Shown here: positions 1-8,054 of the stretch, piece after piece
Numbering within the stretch: the stretch's first letter is position 1
Layout: each line of letters starts with the position of its first letter
Assembly: GCF_031127875.1 (NCBI RefSeq)
Contig: NZ_JARXIA010000001.1
Location: 310,001-374,000, forward strand
Source: Pelagicoccus sp. SDUM812005
GTDB taxonomy: Bacteria; Verrucomicrobiota; Verrucomicrobiia; Opitutales; Opitutaceae
DNA: 64,000 nucleotides
Direction of reading: 5' to 3'
Notes under the pieces: model-generated
The model's database searches: none
The model's input: only the letters and a program-made list of their open reading frames with translations
What the model was told of the DNA's origin: nothing
Translations under genes and position numbers: made by a program

Positions 1-1305
1 GGTACGAATTTCGTGGCTCATGGTCGCGAGGAACTGAGCCTTGGCCCTAGCAGCCTTCTCCGCATCGAACTTCGCTTTCTGGGCGAGTTGCAAGGCGTGC
101 TCTATTTCCGAGTTTTTCTTGAGCATGTTGAACTCGGCTTCCTTCAGCGCTGTAATGTCAGTACGGATACTGACGTAGCGCTCGATCTCGCCTTTTTCGT
201 TCTTGAAAGCGGCGATGGTCGTGTTGCCCCAGTAGAAGTTCCCGTCTTTGGTTCGGTTTCGAATCTCGCCGTGCCAGTAGCCCCTTTTGTCGACCTGGCG
301 GTACATGTGCTTCCAAAATTCGACGGGGTGTAGCCTGCTGTTGAGTATCCTGTGGTCTTGTCCGATCAGCTCGTCCTGGGAGTAACCGCTGATTTCGCAG
401 AATGCCCTGTTGGCGTAGGTTATTCGTCCGCGGACATCGGTTTCGCTGACGATGGCGTGGTGATCGAGCGTGTCCTTCTGGAAGAGGAGGTCGCGGGTGA
501 GCTCGGCGGCCTTGCGGTTTTGCTCGATGATCGTTTGGAAGGTGTTTTCGAGGTGCCGGGCCAGTTGTCCGATTTCGTTGTCGGGCAGGTCGGGGGTGCG
601 GAACGGCTGGCCGTCTCCGAAGTGGGAGTCGAGGCCGTTGGCGATGGACTGCAGCGGTTGCAGAACCTTTCGCTTAAGGAGGATAAAGACGCATACGAGA
701 AGGACGAGGACGCTTGCTGATGCCGCTGCGGTATTGAGATAGACGAGCGTGGCGCCCAGAGGCTGGCCTGCTCCGTGGTCGAGGGAGATGAGGACGCGGC
801 CGTAGACGGTGGATAGGCTTTCCGATTCCCAGCGGCTTAGGTCGACTTGGTCGCAGAAGGTGAGAGTCTGGGATTGGGAGTCCTCATAGAATACTCCGGG
901 GGAAAGATCGAGTATGGCTTGGTCGAGGGGGTGCCGTGTTAGTGTTTTGAAAGTGGATACGCTTTTGCCAATGGCAACGAGGTTGGTGGATGCCACTAGA
1001 GTCCCTTGGGGATCTTTTACGATGTGGATGGAGTGGATATTGGAGTGTCCGCCGAGGGAGGTTACGAAGCGGTTCAATTGGTGCAGGTCCGGAACGGTCT
1101 GGACCGCGTAGGTGATGGCGTGGGCGATGGAGCGGGCCTCGTTCTTTTGTAGCTCGAGGGACCGTTGGTTGCTCGTGTAGGTGGCGACAGCGACAATGCC
1201 TGCGAAAAGCAGGAGGGCAGTCGCGAACACGGGCACGAGAATGCTTCTTCCTAAAGAGGAAGCGTTGCCTTGGGTAATCGCTTGGCCTTTGGGTAGTTTG
1301 ATCAT
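1..1305 (-). CDS. Membrane sensor histidine kinase with PAS domain (3' end outside window)
   Basis: Inner-membrane sensor kinase, 435 residues visible and open at the left edge. It shows a first transmembrane segment at about 21-43, a periplasmic loop, a second segment at about 190-212 ending in KRKV, a HAMP-like linker, a PAS domain at about 275-385 (YANRAFCEISGYSQDELIG) with a PAC tail, a coiled linker, and the dimerisation box ATMSHEIRT, phospho-accepting His about 431, at the very edge. The ATPase and any receiver domains lie outside. Its ATG overlaps the stop of the upstream lipoprotein gene as ATGA, so the two are translationally coupled and the lipoprotein probably presents a ligand to this kinase. 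The kinase call is secure; the signal is unknown. Confidence 0.85.
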   Translation of the reverse strand, partial: MIKLPKGQAITQGNASSLGRSILVPVFATALLLFAGIVAVATYTSNQRSLELQKNEARSIAHAITYAVQTVPDLHQLNRFVTSLGGHSNIHSIHIVKDPQGTLVASTNLVAIGKSVSTFKTLTRHPLDQAILDLSPGVFYEDSQSQTLTFCDQVDLSRWESESLSTVYGRVLISLDHGAGQPLGATLVYLNTAAASASVLVLLVCVFILLKRKVLQPLQSIANGLDSHFGDGQPFRTPDLPDNEIGQLARHLENTFQTIIEQNRKAAELTRDLLFQKDTLDHHAIVSETDVRGRITYANRAFCEISGYSQDELIGQDHRILNSRLHPVEFWKHMYRQVDKRGYWHGEIRNRTKDGNFYWGNTTIAAFKNEKGEIERYVSIRTDITALKEAEFNMLKKNSEIEHALQLAQKAKFDAEKAARAKAQFLATMSHEIRT

Positions 1306-2279
1306 CGGGAGCCAAGGTACAAGGTACGTGAGAAGGTACCTTGGAACCGAGGGACCTTTTGGCTTTGGCCAGTTTCGTGCAGGATCGCGTCGCATCTTTC
1401 CAGCGCTTTGCTCAGCAGCGCTTCGCCTTCGAAGAATTTGGCCTGGTCTTCCTGGTAGGTGAGCTGGAGGTCGTTTTCTAGGATACTCTTGAATTCATTG
1501 GGAGAAATTCCTTCGCGCTCGGCCATGATGGCGTAGGCCACGGCTTCGTTGTCGCGCGCCCAAGCCTGGGCTTCGTAAATAGCGGAGATAATCGCTCGAA
1601 CCGCGTCTTCGTTCCTCGCGATGAGATCGGCGTCAAAGGCGAGCACGTCGAGCACTTCGTTGGGGATTTCTGCGGAGGTGAATATCGTGCGGGCACCTTT
1701 TAGCTCTGAAATGGAAAGGGAATGGGGCGGATAGGTGATAGCGACATCGATTTCCCCGTTCTCCATCTGGCGCTTCAAGGAAAGCTGGTCGCTCTTTACG
1801 GGGACCACGTCTCTGAGCGAAAGGGACGCTTGCTCAAGCAGTCGAGCCAAGATGAAGACCCCTAGGGATTCCGCTTCTAGCCCGATTCTTGCGCCAGCGA
1901 GCTGGTCCGAGCTCCGGATTCCTTCTCGAGCGATGACCACGTCGCCGCCCGCTGAATAGTCCAGGACGAGGGCGATTTGGGGATTGCGGTCGGAATTGTC
2001 CAGGATTTGGCAGTGTTCGACCAAGGTGCAGGCGATCCCATCGAGATGACCCAGCTCGAAGGATCGGCGGGCGTCGGCCAAGGAACTGAAGGAGACGAGC
2101 TTCACTTCGACGCCTCGTTTCGCGTAGAAGCCCTTCACCTTAGCAAGGTAGATGAATTCGGACCCGGGCCATGCATTGATGCCGATCGATATTTGCGGAG
2201 CTGGCTTGGAGCAGCCTGCTAGAAGGGCAAGGGTCGCCGCCGCGAGCGCGGAGAGGACCGTGTTTTTAATGCTTTTCAT
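1302..2279 (-). CDS. NMT1/THI5 (TauA/SsuA)-type solute-binding lipoprotein
   Basis: A 325-residue periplasmic binding protein of the NitT/TauT class. It has a lipoprotein signal peptide with lipobox LLAGC (lipidated Cys23). The mature part opens with ISIGINAWPGSEFIYLAKV and contains GFYAKRGVEV, typical of the THI5/SsuA fold. No permease or ATPase lies next to it; the next gene downstream is a sensor kinase reached through an ATGA overlap. I infer that it is a sensory ligand receptor and not part of an importer. The ligand cannot be read from sequence; relatives bind alkyl sulfonates, nitrate or pyrimidine precursors. Confidence 0.85.
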   Translation of the reverse strand: MKSIKNTVLSALAAATLALLAGCSKPAPQISIGINAWPGSEFIYLAKVKGFYAKRGVEVKLVSFSSLADARRSFELGHLDGIACTLVEHCQILDNSDRNPQIALVLDYSAGGDVVIAREGIRSSDQLAGARIGLEAESLGVFILARLLEQASLSLRDVVPVKSDQLSLKRQMENGEIDVAITYPPHSLSISELKGARTIFTSAEIPNEVLDVLAFDADLIARNEDAVRAIISAIYEAQAWARDNEAVAYAIMAEREGISPNEFKSILENDLQLTYQEDQAKFFEGEALLSKALERCDAILHETGQSQKVPRFQGTFSRTLYLGSR

Positions 2280-2410
2280 GCGCGAGAAGTCTGGTTTTTC
2301 GGAGGAAGGTAGGGGGGATGTGGACCTTCTTCCGAATGAACCTACGGTATCTCAGCGCTTTTCTCTAGCCGGATGCTAGGGAATTGGAGGTTTTTACGGA
2401 AAATTTTGGC

Positions 2411-3325
2411 TCAGCCTTCTTCGTCTTCCTGCTCTTTCTCGGGATCGCCGAGTTGTTCGAGGAGGTGCTTGGTGAGCTTGATGTAGTCTTCGGCGAGATT
2501 GATGGAGGCGTCTTGCTTGGACATCAGGACGGTGGGAATGCCGAGCATCACGGCGCGGCCGACAGTGACTGAGTGGCGAATGAGCTGCGGGTAGATGTGG
2601 GTCTTGGAGGAAACTTTATTCTGCGTCTTGAACCGGTCGATCTGGGCATTGAATCGCTCCAGCGGAACGTGGATCTTGGTGCCGGGCTTTACGGCATTGA
2701 GGGCGATGCCGACTATTTCCGGGTTGGGGGCACCAGCTGCGTCGCGCTGGGCAGCGGAGTCGGAGCGGAACTTGGCTAGCTTGTCGACCAGGAGGTGGAA
2801 TCCGATGATGCTCAAGGCGTCCGGGTTCGAAGGGACGAGTACGTGGTCCGATGAGAACAGGGCGCACTGGGTCGTATAGAAGAAGTTCGGCGGGCAATCG
2901 AAGAGGATGAAGTCGTAGTTGTCCTCGATTTCGCCCAGGGCTTCGTAGAAACGTTCGTAGAAGGTTTTGCCGGGGATTTGCGGAACTTCGTGTTCCAGGT
3001 CCATCAGGGTGAAGGACGCGGGGGCGAGATCGAGGCGCGGCAGCATTTCGTCGCCATCGGTGTCGCGGATAGGGCTTTTTTGGATACAGGCCGACAGCTT
3101 GGAGTTCGGGTCCTTGAAAACGTTGAGGAGGAACTTTTCCGGCGTCTTGTTCAGGAGGTTCCAGCGATCGAGTCGCATCAGCCAAATGGAGGCGTTGCTT
3201 TGAGCGTCGAAGTCAACGATGAGGACGCGACGGCCCATGTAGGCCAGGCAAGCGCCCATGTTTACGAGCAGCGAGGTTTTGCCCACGCCGCCTTTGATAT
3301 TCAGGAAGCTGATCTTCTGTGCCAT
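2411..3325 (-). CDS. ParA/MinD-family partitioning ATPase, orphan
   Basis: A 304-residue P-loop ATPase of the ParA family. It has the deviant Walker A KGGVGKT at residues 11-17, an aspartate-rich switch (LIVDFDAQSNAS) and a Walker B-like FILFDCPPN. Such proteins form nucleotide-dependent dimers on DNA or membrane and position cargo. No parB or parS-like site is adjacent, so chromosome segregation is not supported by context. The divergent neighbour at 3481 encodes an acidic, low-complexity protein that could be its partner or cargo adaptor. The C-terminus is an acidic tail (EKEQEDEEG). The family is sure, the cargo unknown. Confidence 0.88.
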   Translation of the reverse strand: MAQKISFLNIKGGVGKTSLLVNMGACLAYMGRRVLIVDFDAQSNASIWLMRLDRWNLLNKTPEKFLLNVFKDPNSKLSACIQKSPIRDTDGDEMLPRLDLAPASFTLMDLEHEVPQIPGKTFYERFYEALGEIEDNYDFILFDCPPNFFYTTQCALFSSDHVLVPSNPDALSIIGFHLLVDKLAKFRSDSAAQRDAAGAPNPEIVGIALNAVKPGTKIHVPLERFNAQIDRFKTQNKVSSKTHIYPQLIRHSVTVGRAVMLGIPTVLMSKQDASINLAEDYIKLTKHLLEQLGDPEKEQEDEEG

Positions 3326-3480
3326 ATCTTATCTATGCGATTCGTCGGATTGGAGGGGAGAGTTGAAGCTCCCGCAAAAGAATTTGTGAGCAAGTTCCTC
3401 TTTAACATTTCTTTAATCCCTCCCTTGTCGATCGATTGTTTACAGGAGCTTTGCGAGCTCTAAGCTAGTCTCGATTTCAT

Positions 3481-4773
3481 ATGGCACACGCGGAAGAACA
3501 CGGATCAATTTTTCAGGAAATGGCAGAACGGAGAAGCCGTAACGAAAACCTGAACGCCCGAGCGATCGAGCAGGGGATTCCGGTGAGCCAACCTATGGTT
3601 TCCACTGAAAGCGAGGACGTGGAAGCGATCGAAATGAAGCCTGCTTTCGAGATGGAGGAATTTGCGCCAGCTCGTGTATCTGAAAACGAGATACAGGAGG
3701 AGGTGGCGGAGCCGTTGATCGAAAAGGTGGATACAACGAGCACTTTCGACGGGGAGGAAGGGCTCGAGGCGGAATCGCTGCCGGAAACCTCCAGCTACTT
3801 CGACGATTTGGACGCGGGGGAGGATACGGGAAGCATCGAAGCCTCGATCGAGGAGCCGGCCTTGGAGGCGAGTTCCGGGCAGGATTTTGCGGAGGCGAAG
3901 GAGGAGGCTGCGTTGCCGTCCTATTTCGAGAGCCTTGACGACGCGGAAGCGGAAGTGCCGGCGGCGATCGAGGCGGAAGCTTCTAGCAGCGAGCCGTCCG
4001 CGTTAGAGGAGGAGGAGGCAGGTCTCGATATTTCGGAAGCGGTGGAGGCCGATGCCATGTTTACGAACTCCGAGCGCGAGGAGGAAAGCGGCTCTCCCGC
4101 CTCCTATTTTGGAAATTTGGAAGAGTCGGTTTTCGAGGAGCCTGGTCCCGTTTTGGAGGAGAATGATACGGCTCCGTCCGCGGATCTGGAACCGGAGATT
4201 GCGGAGCAGGCGAGCATTGCTGACGATGGATTTTCCAGTGGGCCTCCGCTTCAGCCTGCCGCATTGGAGGATACGACCAACGCAGAGGAAAATTCCTTGG
4301 CGGAGGAGAGCGAGCTGGAATCGGATTCAGAGTTGGTCGCGGCGGAATCGCTCGAAACCGCTGAATCAGCTCCGGCGGAGGAGATGGCGGAAGAGCCAGC
4401 CGATTCACTCAAATCGGAAGACTTGATCGAGCAGAGCGAAAGCTTGTTGGCCGATGCTCCGGAGCCCATTGCGGATGCGGAAGTCATTATGGCCGCCGAG
4501 GAGTTGGTCGATCGAATCGGACCGGTCGTGGACATTCAGAGCCTGCCCAAGACGCAACCATCGCGGGTGCTTTCTAAGACGGCGAAAGCGATGGCCGAGG
4601 AACCGGAGGCCAAGCCAAGTGCGGCGCAGCCGGAGGCGGAGAAGGAGCCCCAGCCGACGCCAGTCGCGAAGAAAGTGGAACCCGTTCCCCAGGAAACCCA
4701 GGAGGCTGCAGTTCCGCCAAAGAAGAAAAAGAAGAAGGTTTCCTTGTTGGATAGCTACTTCAAGGGGCTCTAG
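3481..4773 (+). CDS. Acidic, probably disordered protein with four SYFxxL motifs
   Basis: A 430-residue protein very rich in Glu, Ala and Ser, with no recognisable folded domain, signal peptide or membrane segment. A short motif recurs: SYFDDL (about 105-110), SYFESL (147-152), SYFGNL (208-213), and SYFKGL as the last six residues (425-430), the last preceded by a basic KKKKKK run. The spacing is irregular and the linkers are acidic, as expected of a multivalent linear-motif scaffold. It is divergent from an orphan ParA ATPase across 155 bp. Its stop overlaps that of the convergent ABC ATPase gene in a shared CTAG. I recognise no family; a role as ParA partner or adaptor is inference from adjacency. 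Confidence 0.75.
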   Translation: MAHAEEHGSIFQEMAERRSRNENLNARAIEQGIPVSQPMVSTESEDVEAIEMKPAFEMEEFAPARVSENEIQEEVAEPLIEKVDTTSTFDGEEGLEAESLPETSSYFDDLDAGEDTGSIEASIEEPALEASSGQDFAEAKEEAALPSYFESLDDAEAEVPAAIEAEASSSEPSALEEEEAGLDISEAVEADAMFTNSEREEESGSPASYFGNLEESVFEEPGPVLEENDTAPSADLEPEIAEQASIADDGFSSGPPLQPAALEDTTNAEENSLAEESELESDSELVAAESLETAESAPAEEMAEEPADSLKSEDLIEQSESLLADAPEPIADAEVIMAAEELVDRIGPVVDIQSLPKTQPSRVLSKTAKAMAEEPEAKPSAAQPEAEKEPQPTPVAKKVEPVPQETQEAAVPPKKKKKKVSLLDSYFKGL

Positions 4774-5501
4774 TACTTCAGTTCCCGTTCGAGGAATTGC
4801 CGGAGCTCTTGGCTCTGGGGAGAGTCGAAGAGGTCCTTCGACGTTCCGGATTCGGCGACTTTTCCGTGGCTGATGAAGGCGGCGTAATCGCTGGCCCGTT
4901 TGGCGAATCCCATTTGGTGGGTGACGACGATGCAGTCCTTGCCGCTTTGTATCAGCTCTTCAATGACGTCTAGGATCTGGGCGCTCATCTCGGGGTCGAG
5001 GGCGGAGGTCGGCTCGTCGAAGAGGATAAGCTCCGGGTCGTGGGCGAGCGAGCGGGCGATGGCCACGCGCTGGTTTTGGCCGCCGGATAGTTCCGAGGGC
5101 TTTTTTCGGCTGTGGTCGGCGAGCTTGAAGCGGGCGAGCAGCTCGTAGGCGCGTTCCTGGGCGTCGGCTTTGGCTACGCCGTGGACTTTTTCCAGCGGAA
5201 GGGCGATGTTGGTGAGGGCATCGAAGTGCGGAAAGAGGTTGTAGGACTGGAATACGACGCCGATCGATTTGCGGTAGTCTCTGAGTTCTTCCTCGCTGCA
5301 AGGCACGGCTTTGTCGTTGAGCAGGATGTGTCCGCCGCTCGCTTTTTCCAGGCCGGCCACGAGGCGCAGGGTGGTGGACTTGCCGCCGCCGGAAGGGCCG
5401 ATCAAGGTGAGGCAGCGAGCGTTTTCCAAGTGGAGATCGAGTCCGTCGAGGGCTTGGTGCTGCCCGTAGCTTTTGCTCAGGTTTTCGAGGGCGAGCTTCA
5501 T
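4770..5501 (-). CDS. Polar amino-acid ABC transporter, ATP-binding subunit
   Basis: A 243-residue cytoplasmic ATPase of the GlnQ/HisP class. It has Walker A GPSGGGKST, signature LSGGQNQRVAIARSLA, Walker B LILFDEPTSALDPE and the switch histidine in VTHQMGF. It is the last gene of a four-gene operon (methyltransferase, binding protein, permease, ATPase); its ATG overlaps the permease stop. Length is normal for the family. It energises import of an amino acid or amino-acid-like solute. The substrate is not readable, but the leading methyltransferase gene hints at a histidine-derived compound. Confidence 0.93.
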   Translation of the reverse strand: MKLALENLSKSYGQHQALDGLDLHLENARCLTLIGPSGGGKSTTLRLVAGLEKASGGHILLNDKAVPCSEEELRDYRKSIGVVFQSYNLFPHFDALTNIALPLEKVHGVAKADAQERAYELLARFKLADHSRKKPSELSGGQNQRVAIARSLAHDPELILFDEPTSALDPEMSAQILDVIEELIQSGKDCIVVTHQMGFAKRASDYAAFISHGKVAESGTSKDLFDSPQSQELRQFLERELKY

Positions 5502-6286
5502 GAGTCGAAGGCCAACCTTTTCTCGAGGCGGCGGGAGAGGTGGAAGATGGGCAGGGTGAGGATCAGGTAGCCGACGGCGAGGGGAAAGAAGCTCTCGAAG
5601 GTGCTCAAGGTGGAGGTGTTCACTTCTTGGGCATTGAGGGTGAACTCTTCGATGGCGATGATCGAGAGAAGGGACGAGTCCTTGATGAGGTTCGCGAATT
5701 GGCCGGCAAGGGCCGGCAGGCTGCGACGTAGGGCTTGGGGGAAAATAATGTATCGGAAGGTTTGATACGGGGTGAATCCAATCGCTTTGGCGGAGAGGAG
5801 CTGGGAGCTGCCGATCGACTCGATGCCGGCTCTAAATATTTCGGAGACGTAGGCGCCGCTGAAGAACGAAAGGACGAGGACCCCGACCACGTATCGGTTT
5901 TCAAGGTGGGCAGCGTCGGCGAAGACGTAGAAGATGAGAAGGATTTGTACGAGAAGTGGAGTACCGCGGGTGCCTTCCACGTAGATCTTGAACAGGTAGC
6001 GAAGCGGCAAGAAACGCGAGCGGGCGGAGAGGGCGGAGAGTCCGCCGATGATGCAGGCTACCAGTAAGGATACGCTGGATACTTGGATGGTGAGGAGCCA
6101 ACCTTCGATGAACTTGGTCTTGTATTTGAATACGGCCGACCAGTTCCAATTGTATTCGAGCGAGGCGAAGGCAGCCAGGGCTAGGAGGCAGAGGAAGGAA
6201 AGGGCGAGGGTGGCGCTGGCCCACTTGGCCGCGGCTCGGACGGCGGTGGGATCGGAGTCCGGGTCTTGGAAAAGGAGGGCTCTCAC
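5498..6286 (-). CDS. Polar amino-acid ABC transporter, permease subunit
   Basis: A 262-residue inner-membrane permease of the HisM/GlnP class. An N-terminal hydrophobic anchor at about 25-45 is followed by about five further membrane segments. The conserved start of the permease core is EGWLLTIQVSSVS and the ATPase-docking loop is SAKAIGFTPYQTFRYIIFPQALRR. Only one permease gene is present, so the channel is probably a homodimer. It starts 3 bp after the binding-protein gene and overlaps the ATPase gene by 4 bp, so subunit stoichiometry is probably set by translational coupling. Confidence 0.92.
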   Translation of the reverse strand: MRALLFQDPDSDPTAVRAAAKWASATLALSFLCLLALAAFASLEYNWNWSAVFKYKTKFIEGWLLTIQVSSVSLLVACIIGGLSALSARSRFLPLRYLFKIYVEGTRGTPLLVQILLIFYVFADAAHLENRYVVGVLVLSFFSGAYVSEIFRAGIESIGSSQLLSAKAIGFTPYQTFRYIIFPQALRRSLPALAGQFANLIKDSSLLSIIAIEEFTLNAQEVNTSTLSTFESFFPLAVGYLILTLPIFHLSRRLEKRLAFDS

Positions 6287-6289
6287 TTC

Positions 6290-7072
6290 CTAGAAGAAAA
6301 AAGCATAGCCCATTTCCTGGAAAGCTTTCTTTTCTTCCGCTAGGTAGCGTTCGCCGAGCTGCTCGAAACCGCCGTTTGCCTTGAAGGTGGAAAGGAATTC
6401 GTTCACGGAATTTTTGAGTTCCTCGTTTCCTTTGCGGATGCCGATAGCCCAGTGTTCCGTCTTGAAGGGGGCGAGGATGGGGCGAGTGGTTTCGGGATGC
6501 CGCTTCCAGTTGCGGTAGGTGGACATTTGGTCGTAGATGAAGGCGTCCGCCTTGCCTTGGGTTACTTCCACGACGGCGGCGGTTTCCTTGTCAAGGGCTA
6601 GGACCTGGGCGTGTTTGATGTTCTCCATGGCGTAGAGGTGTCCGGTGGTGCCTTGCTTGACGGCGATGGCGTTTCCGGTTTGGTCCGCGTCTTCGATGGA
6701 TTCTATGTCAGAGTCTTTGGATACGAGCAGGCAAAGCCCGGTTTCCAAATAGGGATCGGAGAAGTCGATGGAGCCGGCCCGTTCTTCGGTGGCCGTCATG
6801 GAGGAAAGGATGAGGTCGATCTTGCCGGTCTTCAGGGAGGAAATGAGACCTGCGAAGGCGATGTTTTCGATGCGGACGGGACGCCCTAGGTGTTCACCGA
6901 GCGCGTAGGCGAGATCGACGCTCACGCCTGCCGGCTGGTTGTTCTCGTCCGACATTTCGAAAGGTGGGTAGGAGAGTTCCATGCCTACCACGAGGGTGTT
7001 GTCGTCGGGCTGGGGACTGCAGGCGACGAGCAAGGCGGCCAGGATGGATGCGAGTAGAAGGATCGGTTTCAT
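6290..7072 (-). CDS. Polar amino-acid ABC transporter, solute-binding lipoprotein
   Basis: A 260-residue binding protein of solute-binding family 3 with lipobox LLVAC (Cys18). Family landmarks are VVGMELSYPPFEM near the mature N-terminus, GLISSLKTGKIDLILSSMT, and FSDPYLETGL. Lipid anchoring keeps it at the inner membrane near its permease. It lies 24 bp after the methyltransferase gene and 3 bp before the permease gene, all on the same strand. The C-terminus ends in an unusual YAFFF. The importer role is well supported; the ligand is unknown. Confidence 0.92.
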   Translation of the reverse strand: MKPILLLASILAALLVACSPQPDDNTLVVGMELSYPPFEMSDENNQPAGVSVDLAYALGEHLGRPVRIENIAFAGLISSLKTGKIDLILSSMTATEERAGSIDFSDPYLETGLCLLVSKDSDIESIEDADQTGNAIAVKQGTTGHLYAMENIKHAQVLALDKETAAVVEVTQGKADAFIYDQMSTYRNWKRHPETTRPILAPFKTEHWAIGIRKGNEELKNSVNEFLSTFKANGGFEQLGERYLAEEKKAFQEMGYAFFF

Positions 7073-7096
7073 GAGGAGCGGTCGGCTGGGGAGGGA

Positions 7097-7846
7097 CTAG
7101 CGTTTTCGCCAGAGGGTGGCGTGGGCGATGCTGTATTGGTTTTTCCGAGCATGCTCGCGAATGAGGAAGGGCATGTCTAGCGCTTCTATCTCGTCGAATT
7201 CGGGGGCGAGGAGGGACTGCAGCGTTTGGTAGCTGCGGACGGGAGCTCCGTCGCGCTGGAAGCCGCCCAGCCACTTTTCTTTGGGCGTGTATTCTTCAAG
7301 CCAAGTGTAGGGGGAGGTGATGGCGAGGATGCCGCCGGTATTGATTGCTTGGCCGATGCTCCGGAGGCATTGGGCGGGATCGGGGAGTCGGTCGATCAAG
7401 TTGGCGAGCAGGGCGAAGTCGAAGGTTCCCAGGTCGCTGGGCAGGGCAAGGGCGTCTCCTTGGCGGAAGCTCAGGCAGTGCGGTCGGGTGTTGGCGGGAC
7501 GCTGCAGGGTGATCCGCTCGGTCAAATCTCCTTCGATGGCGATTTCCGCCTCCAGGCTGGCTCCGTCGCGGATGCGTTCGGCGGCTTCGATGAGCCCGTG
7601 GGAGAAGTCGATGCCGATGGTTTCCTCGAAGTAGGCGGAGAGCTCGCAGGCGCTGCGTCCCACGGCGCAGCCAAGATCGAGGGCGCGTCCGTGCTTGAGC
7701 GGGCGGCGGGTGGCGAGCTCGGCGCAGCGCTTGGAGAAGTCGAGCGCTTCGGGCGGGCCTTGGAAATGGTCGGCAGTCCCGTAGTGGAAGAGTAGATACT
7801 CGGAGATGGCTTTGTCGGTTTCGTAGAAGCTGTCGATGTTAGGCAT
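7097..7846 (-). CDS. Stand-alone ovothiol-type (4-mercaptohistidine) N-methyltransferase
   Basis: A class I SAM methyltransferase of 249 residues, homologous to the C-terminal methyltransferase domain of OvoA. It begins FYETDKAISEYLLFHYG, has the SAM loop LDLGCAVGRSACEL with GIDFS, and a C-terminal KEKWLGGFQRDG then LWRKR. The window's full OvoA (44335-46467) shares GRSA-EL, GIDFS, WLGGF and the terminal VW-K pattern. I use the ATG at 7846, directly before the conserved start; the frame stays open to a TTG at 8014, but that extension is proline-rich and unlike the family. It leads an operon with an amino-acid ABC importer, so it may act on an imported thiohistidine or related imidazole. The substrate is inferred. 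Confidence 0.75.
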   Translation of the reverse strand: MPNIDSFYETDKAISEYLLFHYGTADHFQGPPEALDFSKRCAELATRRPLKHGRALDLGCAVGRSACELSAYFEETIGIDFSHGLIEAAERIRDGASLEAEIAIEGDLTERITLQRPANTRPHCLSFRQGDALALPSDLGTFDFALLANLIDRLPDPAQCLRSIGQAINTGGILAITSPYTWLEEYTPKEKWLGGFQRDGAPVRSYQTLQSLLAPEFDEIEALDMPFLIREHARKNQYSIAHATLWRKR

Positions 7847-8054
7847 GGTCGATGGAAGGGGGGCGATTGGTAGATTCGGTTGGCTGGGCGGGCTGTCGGC
7901 TTTTGGGGGCTCAACGAAGGGGGCTGGGGCGGGATTGCGTCGGCGAACTTGAAATAATTTGGCAAAAAACGGATTCGAGGTATTGTTCCTTGATCTTCTG
8001 CCCCTGTTGCTCAACTCGTTGATCTTAAGGACGATTTGTAATTTCTAATTTCCC

